A DNA stretch of 64,000 nt from Solenopsis invicta (lineage: Eukaryota > Arthropoda > Insecta > Hymenoptera > Formicidae), in the NCBI RefSeq assembly GCF_016802725.1, contig NC_052665.1, positions 7,812,001-7,876,000 on the forward strand, written 5' to 3'. The notes beneath the pieces are model-generated. The model was given only the letters and a program-made list of their open reading frames with translations. It ran no database searches and was not told the DNA's origin. A program made the translations under genes and the position numbers. This document shows, in pieces, positions 51,241 through 62,800 of this stretch; the first letter of the stretch is position 1; each line of letters opens with the position of its first letter.

Positions 51241-51745
51241 TGCAGAGTTGCCAGTTTCAACTTGACAACAACCATCTCCCACTACAGCTGTTCATAAGTA
51301 TATGTTCTGTGTGTACTCTCTCACAGCGAGATATGCATTGGCAGAGAGGAACCTGAGAGGCGCCATGCCGGCCTTTTTTTTATAACGCTGAAATTCCCGG
51401 CGTACTAACCACACACATCCATTTTGCGACACTGTCGATAAAAATGGTTCAAGTCTGAGCTAAAATAAGAGTACCCCCACTACATGATTTTAGCACAGAC
51501 TTGAACCATTTTTATCGACGGTGTCGCAAAATGGATGTAATTTTAGTTCATATTTCGACCTAAATGGATGTGCGTCGTTAGTGCGCCGGGAATTTTAGAA
51601 AAAGGCCGGCATGACGCTTCTCAGGTTCCTCTCTGGCATTGGTCACGTTACTGAATTGGCCAGATTTGCTGTGGAGGGGATGTTGCTGTAGTGGGGAATG
51701 GTTGTTCGCGAGCTGAAATTGGCACAACTGGCAACTCTGCACTCA
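51241..51745. repeat. ~500 bp inverted repeat between divergent genes
   Basis: The left arm (about 51241-51466) is matched in reverse complement by the right arm (about 51507-51745). Matching blocks, from centre outward: aaaatggttcaagtctg, gcgacactgtcgat, aaattcccggcg, atgccggcc, agaggaacctgaga, ccactacagc, and gcagagttgcca. The right arm carries an extra ~36 nt including a duplicated atggatgt. It lies between the minus-strand RING-CH gene and plus-strand COX6C, so each arm may contain a transcription start. Alternatives are a fold-back transposon or an hpRNA locus. Confidence 0.8.
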
Positions 51746-52365
51746 ACGTTGTTTTTCTCGAGTATTGTGGTCGACGGTCGATACACCTGTCTAATAATTT
51801 CCACGCTATTCTTCGTAGACCTGACTGTGTCTAGCTTTGACAACGATAGATACGACCGAGATCGTTCAAGGCAAGATATATTCCTTCGACAAAATTGTCT
51901 TTAACTTACGATCTATCTAAAGTACCTTCGTGAAAGAAGCGAGTCGCTAAGTATACGTTATTGAAAACGTTATATAATATACATCTCGTGTATCATAGAA
52001 CCTCGCGTATCAATTGAATTGTACAAATATATTTCTATCAGAGATTTGTGACTGACATTTGTCTGCTGTAAACAGATTCTCGAAAATAACTAAAGTATTA
52101 AATAGCATATTTTGCAAATTTATTTAAACAAAAATTATTGGACAACAGTTGGACAAAATGTCTAGACAAATATTTGCTCACAAGTAACCTATTTGGAGAA
52201 ATTAAATAGCATGACAGCTTGTTACTTGACAGCTTTAAGATCTTGACATTATACTGTTAAATCTAAAACTGGTCTGATTAGACATTTCAATTAGCAGCAG
52301 TTCCCTGGATGAACAAATCAAGCTCTTTTTCTTATATTGTAACAACAGTTTTGCAAAAATTTCAG

Positions 52366-53013
52366 ATGTCTACCATAGAGAAACCACAACTTCGCGGCCT
52401 TCACACGACGTCAATTAGAAGGAATATTATAGGGGTGTTAATAATTAGCTTTGCTACGGCATACTCGTACAAGATACTTGTCACTGATAAGAGGAAGCAG
52501 AGATACGCCAACTTTTACAAGTACGTCAGGCAGATTTGTTTAAGATGTTACTGTTATTTAATACAATCCCATTTTAAAGCATCCTTCAGGTGTTCAACAA
52601 TATTGTACAATATTTCTCTAGACAATGGTTACATTCAGCAGAATGTTTATTTTATAACTGTTAGAAATTTTCTAGCTCTGATTGAATTATTCCTCTAAAT
52701 TTAAAAATATAATCCTAATCAACCTAATAAAAAGTTCCAACACTTGCAAAATATTCTGCTAAATGTTGCCATTGCAAAACGAGCTCATTGTAGCTTTCCA
52801 ATTGATTAATAATATTGTACAATAATGAACGTTTAGCTGTCACTTAATATCTCCTCTCTTCCCTATGATTGTTGCACTTATACATTATCATTATCTTACG
52901 ATAGTAAGGTTTTGGTATTACATTTTATATTGTTTTGCAGAACCTATGACGCGGAGAAACAGTTAAAGATCATGAACGAGGCTGGTCTCATGCAATCCTA
53001 CTTAAAAAAATAG
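52366..53013 (+). CDS. cype: Cytochrome c oxidase subunit 6C (cyclope homologue)
   Basis: Small nuclear-encoded subunit of mitochondrial complex IV in the inner membrane. Two coding exons, 52366-52520 and 52941-53013, give 75 aa, the usual size. The N-terminus reads MSTIEKPQLRGLHTTSIRRN. One transmembrane helix follows (IIGVLIISFATAYSYKI), then the family block KRKQRYANFYKTYDAEKQL and the end MNEAGLMQSYLKK. The ATG is the first codon after the acceptor (ttcag at 52361-52365), so an untranslated first exon lies upstream, probably in or next to the inverted repeat at 51241-51745. An AATAAA signal is at 53101. Confidence 0.93.
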
Positions 53014-53399
53014 ACTTATGTATAAATAATAGAAGAGCAGAAACTTGAGGAGTCAAAAAGGCTAATCCTCTTTGGGATTACATGTTATACCTATATGTAT
53101 AATAAATAAATTTAACATAGTATTATTATGTATGCTAAGTTTCTTGCTGACTGCGCGGTAATCTGCATAATCTTGTTTCGATTAATCATTAAATTTACGT
53201 TTTGATATGTATCTGTGTTTAATGTAAAAATAGTTACGAAGAGTATATCATCAATCATTTTGGTGATTACATAATCGACTTTGCATTCGTTTTTCATGAG
53301 TAAATATGATTTTTTGCTGCATTTATGCATTTTTCAATCTGATTACACGTCCGCTATGTGTAACGATGCATATTCAGTATTCAAATTTATCATTTAATT

Positions 53400-54900
53400 T
53401 AAATTGCAGCTTTGCGACGGTATCGATGGTTTAAACATATTTTGTCTAACTAGTGTTAGAAGGTACAATTTGCGGTATCGGGAGGCGCGATTCCGCGCGG
53501 AGAGGAATTTGCATGGGCATCGATATAAATGAGTGAGAGCGACAGCGAGGGTCAGGAGCCTCGATGACGCCTCTCGACCACCGGAGGAGCGGGAGCGACG
53601 CAACGATTGGAGGTTAGGGGACGACGCGTATGTAGATCCTCGCATAAAACGAGCAGGGCAAGATGGCGCCTCGTCCCTCGAGTACCCAGCGTGCCCCGCG
53701 CGATTGATTTGCGCATGTCAGTTGATCGCATTGCAAATGGCGGCACCTTGTTATTGTTCATGGCGTTTTATGACTTGTCTCTTTATATTAGCGATTATGT
53801 CGAGTTTTTTCGCGATCCCTGCCGCGCGCTGTGTGCCGAGAGTGAAGTAGGGCCCGCGCGGTGTGTTTTAGGTTAAGACCAGTGCCCGGGCGGTGTGCCT
53901 CCGTGCTGTACGGACGCGTGAAATCCCGGACAGTGTCGGAAAGAAATGGGGTAACGTTGAAATTTTCCTGTGTTCATACGGTATCAAATCGGCGCTGCAC
54001 GGCGACTGGTGCGAGGCCCGCTGGCCGTGTCGCGCCGTCAACGGGCCGCGGGTACGCGGTCGATGCCCGACGCGTATCGCGCCCCGCGCGCGATAACGTC
54101 CACGTCGTCGAGAGATGTGAGGGGCCCCGGAATAAAAATAATTCCCCGACTTTTGACGGTCTATCTTGAGCATGCTTGAGCCCACTTCACGTACACCTCC
54201 CCCGACGGACAAAATGGTGGCCCCCGATATCCCGACGGTCTGGATGCCGTATTTCGCCGAAAATCATTACGACGCGCGTCGGGACGCGCGTCCCGCGCCG
54301 CGTAACCGCCGTTTCCCCGTCGACGCGCCCGTCCGCGCTACGCGCCCGGCCGTAAAAATGCGCTCTATAACCTATTTCCCGACGTTGCTGCGCGCACGGT
54401 GCCCCCGCGGCCACCCGTGCACCAGGGGATTTTAATTGCCGCTCGCCACGGACGGCGTGGACGGGGCACGGCCCCGGGGGTGGAGGAAGGAGGGGGAGGA
54501 ACCGTCCGTGACCGCGGGGCGCGTAACGCGGCGCGTGTGTATGTATGCCCGCCCGCCTGCTCGCTCGCTCGCTCGCCAACCAGGACGACGGCCGACGGAG
54601 ACGGTCCCACGCGTCGATCGCGGAGTCGATTCCCCGCGAGAATTGCTCGTGCCTCCCGGAAATCGACCACGAATTGTAACCTCGTGACGCCTAGCGGGCC
54701 TCACTTTTTGTTTATGCGCCTGTATACGCGTGTGCGTACGTGTCTGTGTGTGTTCCCCTCTGTGTGTTTTTGTCATTTCCTCGCGCTGTTCTCGCGAAGT
54801 GACCAGCCTCCTATCGATTGTACAGCGAATAATACGACTTTTCCCGATCGACGGAACTTTTTTTCTTCTCCCGCTGTCATTAGATTAATTATCTCTGCAT
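53400..54900 (+). promoter_or_regulatory. CpG-rich island, probable NCOA6 promoter and first exon region
   Basis: This is the most GC- and CpG-rich stretch of the right half of the window, directly upstream of NCOA6. Many long frames are open on both strands, but they overlap one another, are Arg/Pro/Ala-rich and have no recognisable domains. This composition is typical of a promoter island with untranslated first exon(s). Confidence 0.5.
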
Positions 54901-55441
54901 GATATATATGATTCTCTTCTGAAAACTTTTTTTCTTCACGAAACCTGTAGAGTTGTAATCAAGCCAAGAAATACCATTAACTACATACGTTATTGAAAAC
55001 TAATTTGTGTAGATACATATCATATATACAGATGGGCCAACATATGATTTGTCAAGAAATGTATTTTTTTTCTTTTTGTACCTTGTCATTACTGTCATAA
55101 AAAAATAAGGTTAGAAATTTTGCACTGTTTTTAATTTGCTATACGCTTTGTATACTTGACGCATCTGTACTTATGTATCTAATTGAAATTTTTTTTATTT
55201 TTATAGTATTTTCGAGTATAATTTTGTTGCTCTGTGTTTTCCATAAATATATATTTCAATAAAAAGAGGAGTTTTACTACTGTAAGACTTTCAGATGTAA
55301 ACTAATATCATTATCTTTTTTTTGTTACACCTATTTATTGATATGCATGCATATTAACTTATTTATATGCTCAGTGTTAACAATACAATTTAATGTTTGC
55401 CTTTCATGTGGTTTCATTCCAATTTTTAATTTGTTTGACAG

Positions 55442-55580
55442 TAAACAAGATTAGTAGTACTGGTGTGATTTGGGGCTGTCGGTGTACGACTGACACACGA
55501 CATCTCATCATCACACACATATTGGAGCAATACCCCGAGGCGTTTCTACACTCTCTGGGTAGTTATGTGATTTGTGATTG
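55442..55580 (+). other. Possible 5' UTR exon of NCOA6
   Basis: The segment has an acceptor (ttgtttgacag) and donor (gtgattg|gtacgt) and is more GC-rich than its flanks. It has stops in frame, so it would be untranslated. The coding start follows at 56076, just after the next acceptor (attacag, 56073). Confidence 0.4.
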
Positions 55581-56075
55581 GTACGTATTTTATTATTGTG
55601 TAAACATTACTTGTGTGATTTCTGCAATTGTGCTTTTTTTGTTACATTAAGCAAATGTGAAATGATTTATTATGATTTACAAATATTGATTTATCATTGA
55701 TTTATTATCTTATTAATATTAAAACATTTTTTAGAATTTAAATAAATTTATTTCAAAAATTATGTTTGTAGGAAATTAATTTAAAAATACACATACTTTC
55801 ATTTTTTAATAAAGAAAGCAAAATAAGTGTTTTAAACTTTTATCTAACACTTTTTTTAATCTCTTTCTTTTTTTAATCTCTTTCTTTTTTACAACTTTAT
55901 TTAAATTGGAGATAAAATTTTTATATTACTATTAGTATTCAACATAACTTTTACAAGCATCTAAAATTCAATGAAAAAACTGTACTATGTTTATTATTGC
56001 TGCATTTATTGTTATTGTTATGATAACTATTTTTTGCCTGATATTAAAATATTTTTACTAATGAATATTACAGTC

Positions 56076-59000
56076 ATGGCGGCAGATAGTGATGGTGATC
56101 TGATTGAGACGGTGGTAACCTGTGAAGGTGATCTTAAAGATCCAGAATTTCCCCGAAAGTTTGAAATCATTGTTGACCATCTCAATACTTTGCTTTGCAA
56201 AGGTAAAACAAATCTAATTACCCATATAGTATATTATTATTAATATTAATATTTTTTATTTAAACACGCAATAATTATTAATAAACAAATGATATACAAT
56301 TTACAGAAAAAGGTGATGGTCTAAGGGTAAATAAAATCGAACCATGGAATTCTGTCAGAGTAACATTTTCGATACCCAGAGAAGCTGCTCTGCGGCTTCG
56401 AGAGTTAGCAGCTCAGGGTTCTCCAACACTTACACAACTTGGCATACTCTCAGTACAAGTCGAAGGAGATCAGGTAATTTTAATTTTTAAACATTTGATT
56501 ACAGATTTATTTATCACTAATGTCTGAATATCATTTTTTAAATATAAATTCTTATATAAGGAATGATTATTAAGTGGTAAATGTTTACTTTGTTGCAGGT
56601 AATATCTTTAAGGATAGCCAGTCGTTTCGGTGGAGACGCGCAAGAAATTGTGCTACATTCTGGAACTACGCAAGATGGCGGAGCAAAATCACAAGGAGAT
56701 GCTACTAGTAATACAGCTGCTGCTGACAGTAATCCTTCGACAGCTTTACCTGGGCCCAGCAATGCCACCAGCATTTCATCAACATTACATAACGTCGCTC
56801 AGATAATAGCAGCTGGTAAGTTCTTATGGATTATAAGTGAAAATAAAAAATTAAATACAGCGAATTAAATTATGTAATATAAATTTTTCGTGTTTTAGGA
56901 ACATCATCAGAAAAAGCTCCTCAGTTTCGTTCTCCGAATGTAGTCGCTCCCACAGACTGTGATCCTATTCCACCGTTTCTCGCGAAATCGGCACAGTCTA
57001 CGTCGGCGGGTAACGCTGGCGTTTCTGGAAACCAGCAAGTGATTAATCCCAGTGCATCGCCCAGGAACAATTACAACGGTCCTTTCCCATTTGCTAGTAT
57101 GACACATGCTGCCCAAGCGATACACAGCCGCGAATCGCAATCCACAACAATAAAGAATACGGTGCAGTTCAAGCACCACGCGCAACCACCACCCCCATAT
57201 CCATCTCAAGAGAATTTGGCGACAGTTACGGCATTGACGACCGGTCACACGACAACGCAGCCGGTCGTTACTGTTGGACAATTAACGAATCAGTACAAGC
57301 AGCCCACGACGATTGCTACAACATCTAGTCTGTCACCAAACAACAACAGTACCAATTTGGCAGGAAGTTCGAACGGTAGTGGGAATCAGGTCGCCTTGTC
57401 CAGTCCGTTGCTCGTGAATCTTTTACAAAACGATGCTGGTACGCACGCAAACAACGTCATACCCGGTCAGAAGATGTTACCACCGGCTGTTATCGATAAT
57501 CCCGGACTTACCAATCGCATGAGACCCACCAAGAAACCTACGGTTAGAAGGAAAGATCTCCCATCGCCCAGCGAATCGCCACCAAATTTGGATACCTTGA
57601 GAAGCGAAGACTCGACCGGAGGAACGGCGACGACGACGCCACCAGTTATTCCCGATTTGCCTCAGACTTCTACGTCATCGGCATTCGCAACTGTCAACGT
57701 TAATCAACCGTCGACGCTTCCGCCGCAGCAACATACCGCGGTAATCGGTGCTGGAGCTGGACAAAATATGATGCCGCCGCAAGCGGTGCATCAAACGGTG
57801 CCGGCTAGTGGGCCGATGCAGCAGAAGCAGCAGCAGCAGCAGCAAGCGACAGTTTTACACAATCAAGTACAAACGCAGCAAAAGTTTCCCATTAGGCACG
57901 ATTTGGCTCATCGAACTTCGCAGGTCCAAATGCAGAATCAACTCTCCGCCAGGCATCCAGTGAATGGACAGCAGATCAGAACACAGTTGCAACAACGGCA
58001 GTTGTTGATTCAACAACAACAACAACAGCAACAACAACAGCTCCTTACGCAGCCGCAATCAACGCAATTAAATCAACAACAAATTGTCTCGCAAGTTCCA
58101 GCGGCACAGTCAACTTTGCTTCAACAACAGAATACAAACGCTGCATCGTTGCAAACTGCGTCTCTCATCAGTCAGTCAATATTGCAGCAACAACATCAAC
58201 AACTGATACAATATTCGGCGGTAGGCTTAAATGTCTCACAACAACGGCTAGGTTACTTAAACAGTCAACGTCAACAAACTCCGCCGCCTTATCCGAGGCA
58301 ACCAGTACCGCAACAAACGCATTTAAGTCAACAGAATCAGGCTCTCAATGTACAACAGCAGCTGCATCACAATCAGGTGAAGAATATCAATGCGGATACC
58401 AGCGCGACTACTGATTTTCGTTACGGACAGAGCCAGAATATTCTTAGCAGAAATTACCAATCTCCTGCAACGAGCAATGCTAATGGGACCACGTGGAACG
58501 CACAAAGCAATTCTATTCCACAAGGTGCTCAAGTCAACACCACACGTCTGTCAGTCTCGAATCAGGTTTCAGGTGCCTTTCCTCAATGTGGCTCTCGTAT
58601 AAATAATTCTACTACTAGCGTTGCTCCGCCTGTCAACAAGACTGAGACTTCCGACTCTCCGAAACTGGAAGAGGAAGCCCCGGAACCGGAACCGGAGTAC
58701 ACCTCAACCGGAAAGATACGACAGTTTCTGATCAATCCTTTGACAGGACACTTAGAGCCAATGCCCAGTGAAAGTTCAGATTCAGAGCCAGAGAGTGCAG
58801 TGGATAATCAAGATGATTTCTTCTCCTTTCCGTCTCCGTCAAACGACAGATCAAACTCGATATTCTCCGACGATGATGCGGACAGCAATTTTTCAAGAAG
58901 AAACGACACGACGACGAACACGGATCAGTCCGATTCCGAAACAACGGCGAAGTCCACGGCCAGCGAAGGAAGCTTGAAACACAGTAGAATAAAATCCAGT

Positions 59001-59769
59001 AGGGAGACCGCGCATAGCCCGATGCCGGGAGAGAAAATCAAACTGCGATTGAAATTGGAAAAATCGGAGCCGGTTACACCGGCATATAAGGTTGACGTTT
59101 CTTTCGTGAATACGCCGCCTATGCGGAAAGCTGACAAGTCCGTGAATAAAATGTTTGCCGGTGGTGTCCCGAATACGGGGACCGGTGACGAACCGCTGCG
59201 AGTGCCTCCGTTACACATTTCTTTAAGAGGACGTAACGCTTCAGTAGTACAAAGAGAAAAAGTTAAAAAATCTCTAAAAGAGAGTGAAGGTGATGCGATT
59301 AAGAGGAGAGGTAAATTGAAGAAGATGAAGGAGTGCATCGATGGGAACAAGTTGTTGCAGAAGAAATCATTGAACATGATTATCGGCACTTCCTCTGCAT
59401 CGAAATTACCTTTGTCTACTTCCACGATAAACAATGCCATTTGTAAAGTCGGTAATAACATGTTACAAACTGCTGCAGCCAAATCGAATGCCTTAAAACA
59501 AGAACTACCCGTGGACACCATGCGATTGCAAACTGGTACCACTACCAAACCAAGTTCGAGTAAAAATAGCGATATGGACGATATACCGTTGAACAGTAGA
59601 ATACCGTCTCCTTCGAAGCATAAATCTGCGATCGCGAATCAACCTTTAAATACTCCACAAGCTTTAACGAAGACTCAAGTGGATCTCGATGCACAGAACC
59701 ACATGCAGGAACATAAAATAGGAGGAGGTGAGAAATTTTATTCAATAGTTACACAAATACGTTTGCTAG

Positions 59770-59861
<92 letters not shown>

Positions 59862-62800
59862 TCATATATAATGATTATATTACAGGTAAAACAAAGAGAA
59901 GGGATTCTAAAAAGAAATCAGAATCTGGAGATGGATTACATCGGGAACAAAATCTGCTGTCTGGAGGTCGAATTTTAGATAATCAAGCGAAATGGAGGAA
60001 GCTCGGTTACAAGGGCGATATAACTCATACAATAAGAAAACCGGATTCACTTTTAACTGGAAGTGACTTTAATACAATCAAGAAAGTTGGCGAAATGCGA
60101 AGAACGAGTGATAGCGACATCAGTAAATCAGCCGTTGAGAAAAGTAATTCATTAAGCAATGTTGCTCCTAAAATAACGGAGCTTAATGGCGTGAAGAAAG
60201 ACTTAATAACCCAAGACAAGAGAAGGCGATTAAGCTTAATGGATGAAAAAGATCTGCATTTAGGAGGTAAATATAATTTTTTTTATTGCAAATTATATTA
60301 TTCTTAAATAATATAATAATTAGCGATATAAAAATATAGGCTGCTTTTCTTTTAGTCAACACAGTCGACATAAGCATCGTTCTACCTTGTTACTCATTGA
60401 ATATTAAAAAAAGGATAGAATAATGCTTGTATAGACTGTGTTCAATAAAAGGAAAGCAACCATAGTTAAATGAAAATATAAATTATATATATAATTATAT
60501 TTTTTTATATCAATATTCATGTGCGTTACATTCTAAATAAAAACTTGTATGTTACAGAATCTCCAAATACAGAAGTCACACATTTTAACAGCCAGAAGGT
60601 AGCTTCTGAAAGTTCTGCTAATACGGTACCGAATATAAAAGCAAACGCCAGTCTGTCCTTCGAGAGTGATTCCGGATTAAAATCGACAAATTTGTCGGTA
60701 CAACAGGGTGACACCAGAACTTCATCAAACAATCCCGAGACCAAGATACCTGTGCTCATAGAGACTACGACGAAGAATTCTCAGCCATCTGTGACCAGGG
60801 TGCTCTCTGTTAAGAATAAATCCGACATGGAGAATTATATCGCCACTGTTAAAAGTCAGAACATGGGTCAGAAGCTAAAGAATCATATGATCGCCAAAAG
60901 CGAGGCGAATTCCGTTATAAACAGGCACAGCAAAACGGTCGAGCAGTTGAGCTTCATTCATAAGAAGACTATTCAAAACCATGTTAAGCAGGTTGACAAA
61001 CCGTCGATGGAAAGCAAGATAGACAGCGCGTCACAGAGGATCAGTCTGCTGAAGACCACGCCAGGCTCGGTGATCGGCAACTCGGTAGATCAAGTCCCCA
61101 GGTCGCAGAGTATTGACGTACCAGCGAACAAGCCGATCTTACCCATCGGCGAGATAAACGTGACCGAGGCGAAAGTCAAGCAGAAGTTGCTCGAGAATAC
61201 AGCAGTACCGATTGGTATCGGCGTTGACGCAAATATCGAGAGAGTCGGTAGCAGCGGCGGCGGCGAGGATTCGGGCATCGAGTCGATGGACGCTCTTTCG
61301 GAAAAATCGCCGAATCAAGGAGAGTCTCCTCTGCACAGGCCGGCATCGGCGACCGAATCGGTGACGCAAAGCAGCACCAAGAATGTAATACAGGGAGAAC
61401 CCTCCCTATCAACCACCAATAAGAACGTGCCTTCCTCAACTAGTAGTAGTGATATGTGTTCAAATTCCCATTCGGAACTTCTCAAGTCCAGTGGCCCACA
61501 AAGGTTAAGTCCTGTGTCCGTAACGAGTTATTTTGAGAATCAGTTGAATCGCAATATATCAAACTCCAGTGAACACGACGCGAAGAATGTGTCTAGCGAG
61601 AAATCGTTGTCGTCGACAGTTCCGAGAACTGGTGGTGGATGTAGTGATTTGGTTGCTAGTTTAGACACTGCGAATAATGACAAAAGTATGCCCAGTCCCC
61701 TGGTGACGGGCACAGTGACTGTTCTGACAGCGTCTGTAACCAGCAGTATGAATAGTGATAATAACTTATTGCAATGTGCACATCAGCAAGCGAAAGACTT
61801 CTCCGATAAGGACAGTTCTAGCGTTAAATTAGAGAGTACTGTTAACCAAAACGATCAGGGTAAGGCAAACTCTAAGCACGAGGAGTCGAGAGCTGCTGAG
61901 AGTGTAGCCGAGGACAGCACGAAATCGGTTGTAGAAAGTAACAGTGCAATTAGACTAAGCGGTGAACCTCACGGACAGAATAATAATAACATTAACAATA
62001 ATAATAATAATAATAATGGTGTGCCTATAATACAAAATCATGTTGCTTATAATAAAGTTGAAACTGTAAAGCTCGATAGTGCGGTCGCGAACAATGCTAA
62101 CGCGGCGGCAGATAATTCTTGCTCGAACGGTGAGAGTTGCAATTCAGAAATCAAAGTAGAATCTAAAATTAACGTAAAGGTGGATGACACCAGGCAAACT
62201 GATCGGTTCGAGGTCTCAAAAACCAGTAATGTTCAAGTGAACGCAACGTCAGTTAAAGTAGAAACGTGCACTGAACAGAACCAGAAGTATAATGTACAAA
62301 GCCACCAGCAAATCACGCTCAAAGAGCCTTCTGTGAATCTTCAAAAGGTTACGGATGATTTGGTTAAGAAGATGGTTAACGATACGAGCGATCTGAACGC
62401 GGGTATCCAGTCACCGCTCGGCGAGGATCCGCAGCCCATTAGAATCACCCCACCCTTGTACACATACTCCAATCCCGTGGTGCTGCAACGGGACGAGACT
62501 CCGAGTCCGGCGGCGCAGAATCCCGAAGTGGACTCCAGCGACGTGGAACACCTTAAGCGTAAACGTAGGCGAAAGCAAGAGCTCGAAGGCCGACAGGACG
62601 TCATATGTATAGAGGACAACGATGAGGGACATTTTGTGGAGAGGCTGAATTCCAACAGTTCGGAGGAATACGTGAAAAGGCCACCGAAATCATTGCTGGA
62701 ACAGCTGCTGATCGATATCCCGAACGACAACAATGAGAAAAGATCGTTGAGAACCAGATCGCAGAAGTTGAACAGCCCGGATATCGCCAAGACTCCGAAG

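Noticed and set aside
53394..54902. Many ORFs of 60-170 codons on both strands
   Set aside because: All overlap in a CpG-rich island where stop codons are rare by composition. Better explained as the NCOA6 promoter and untranslated exon region.
59728..59978. Continuation of the NCOA6 ORF through Ile-Tyr repeats
   Set aside because: A donor at 59728 and acceptor at 59885 remove the TA repeat and restore the frame KTKRRDSKKK. The read-through is an artefact.
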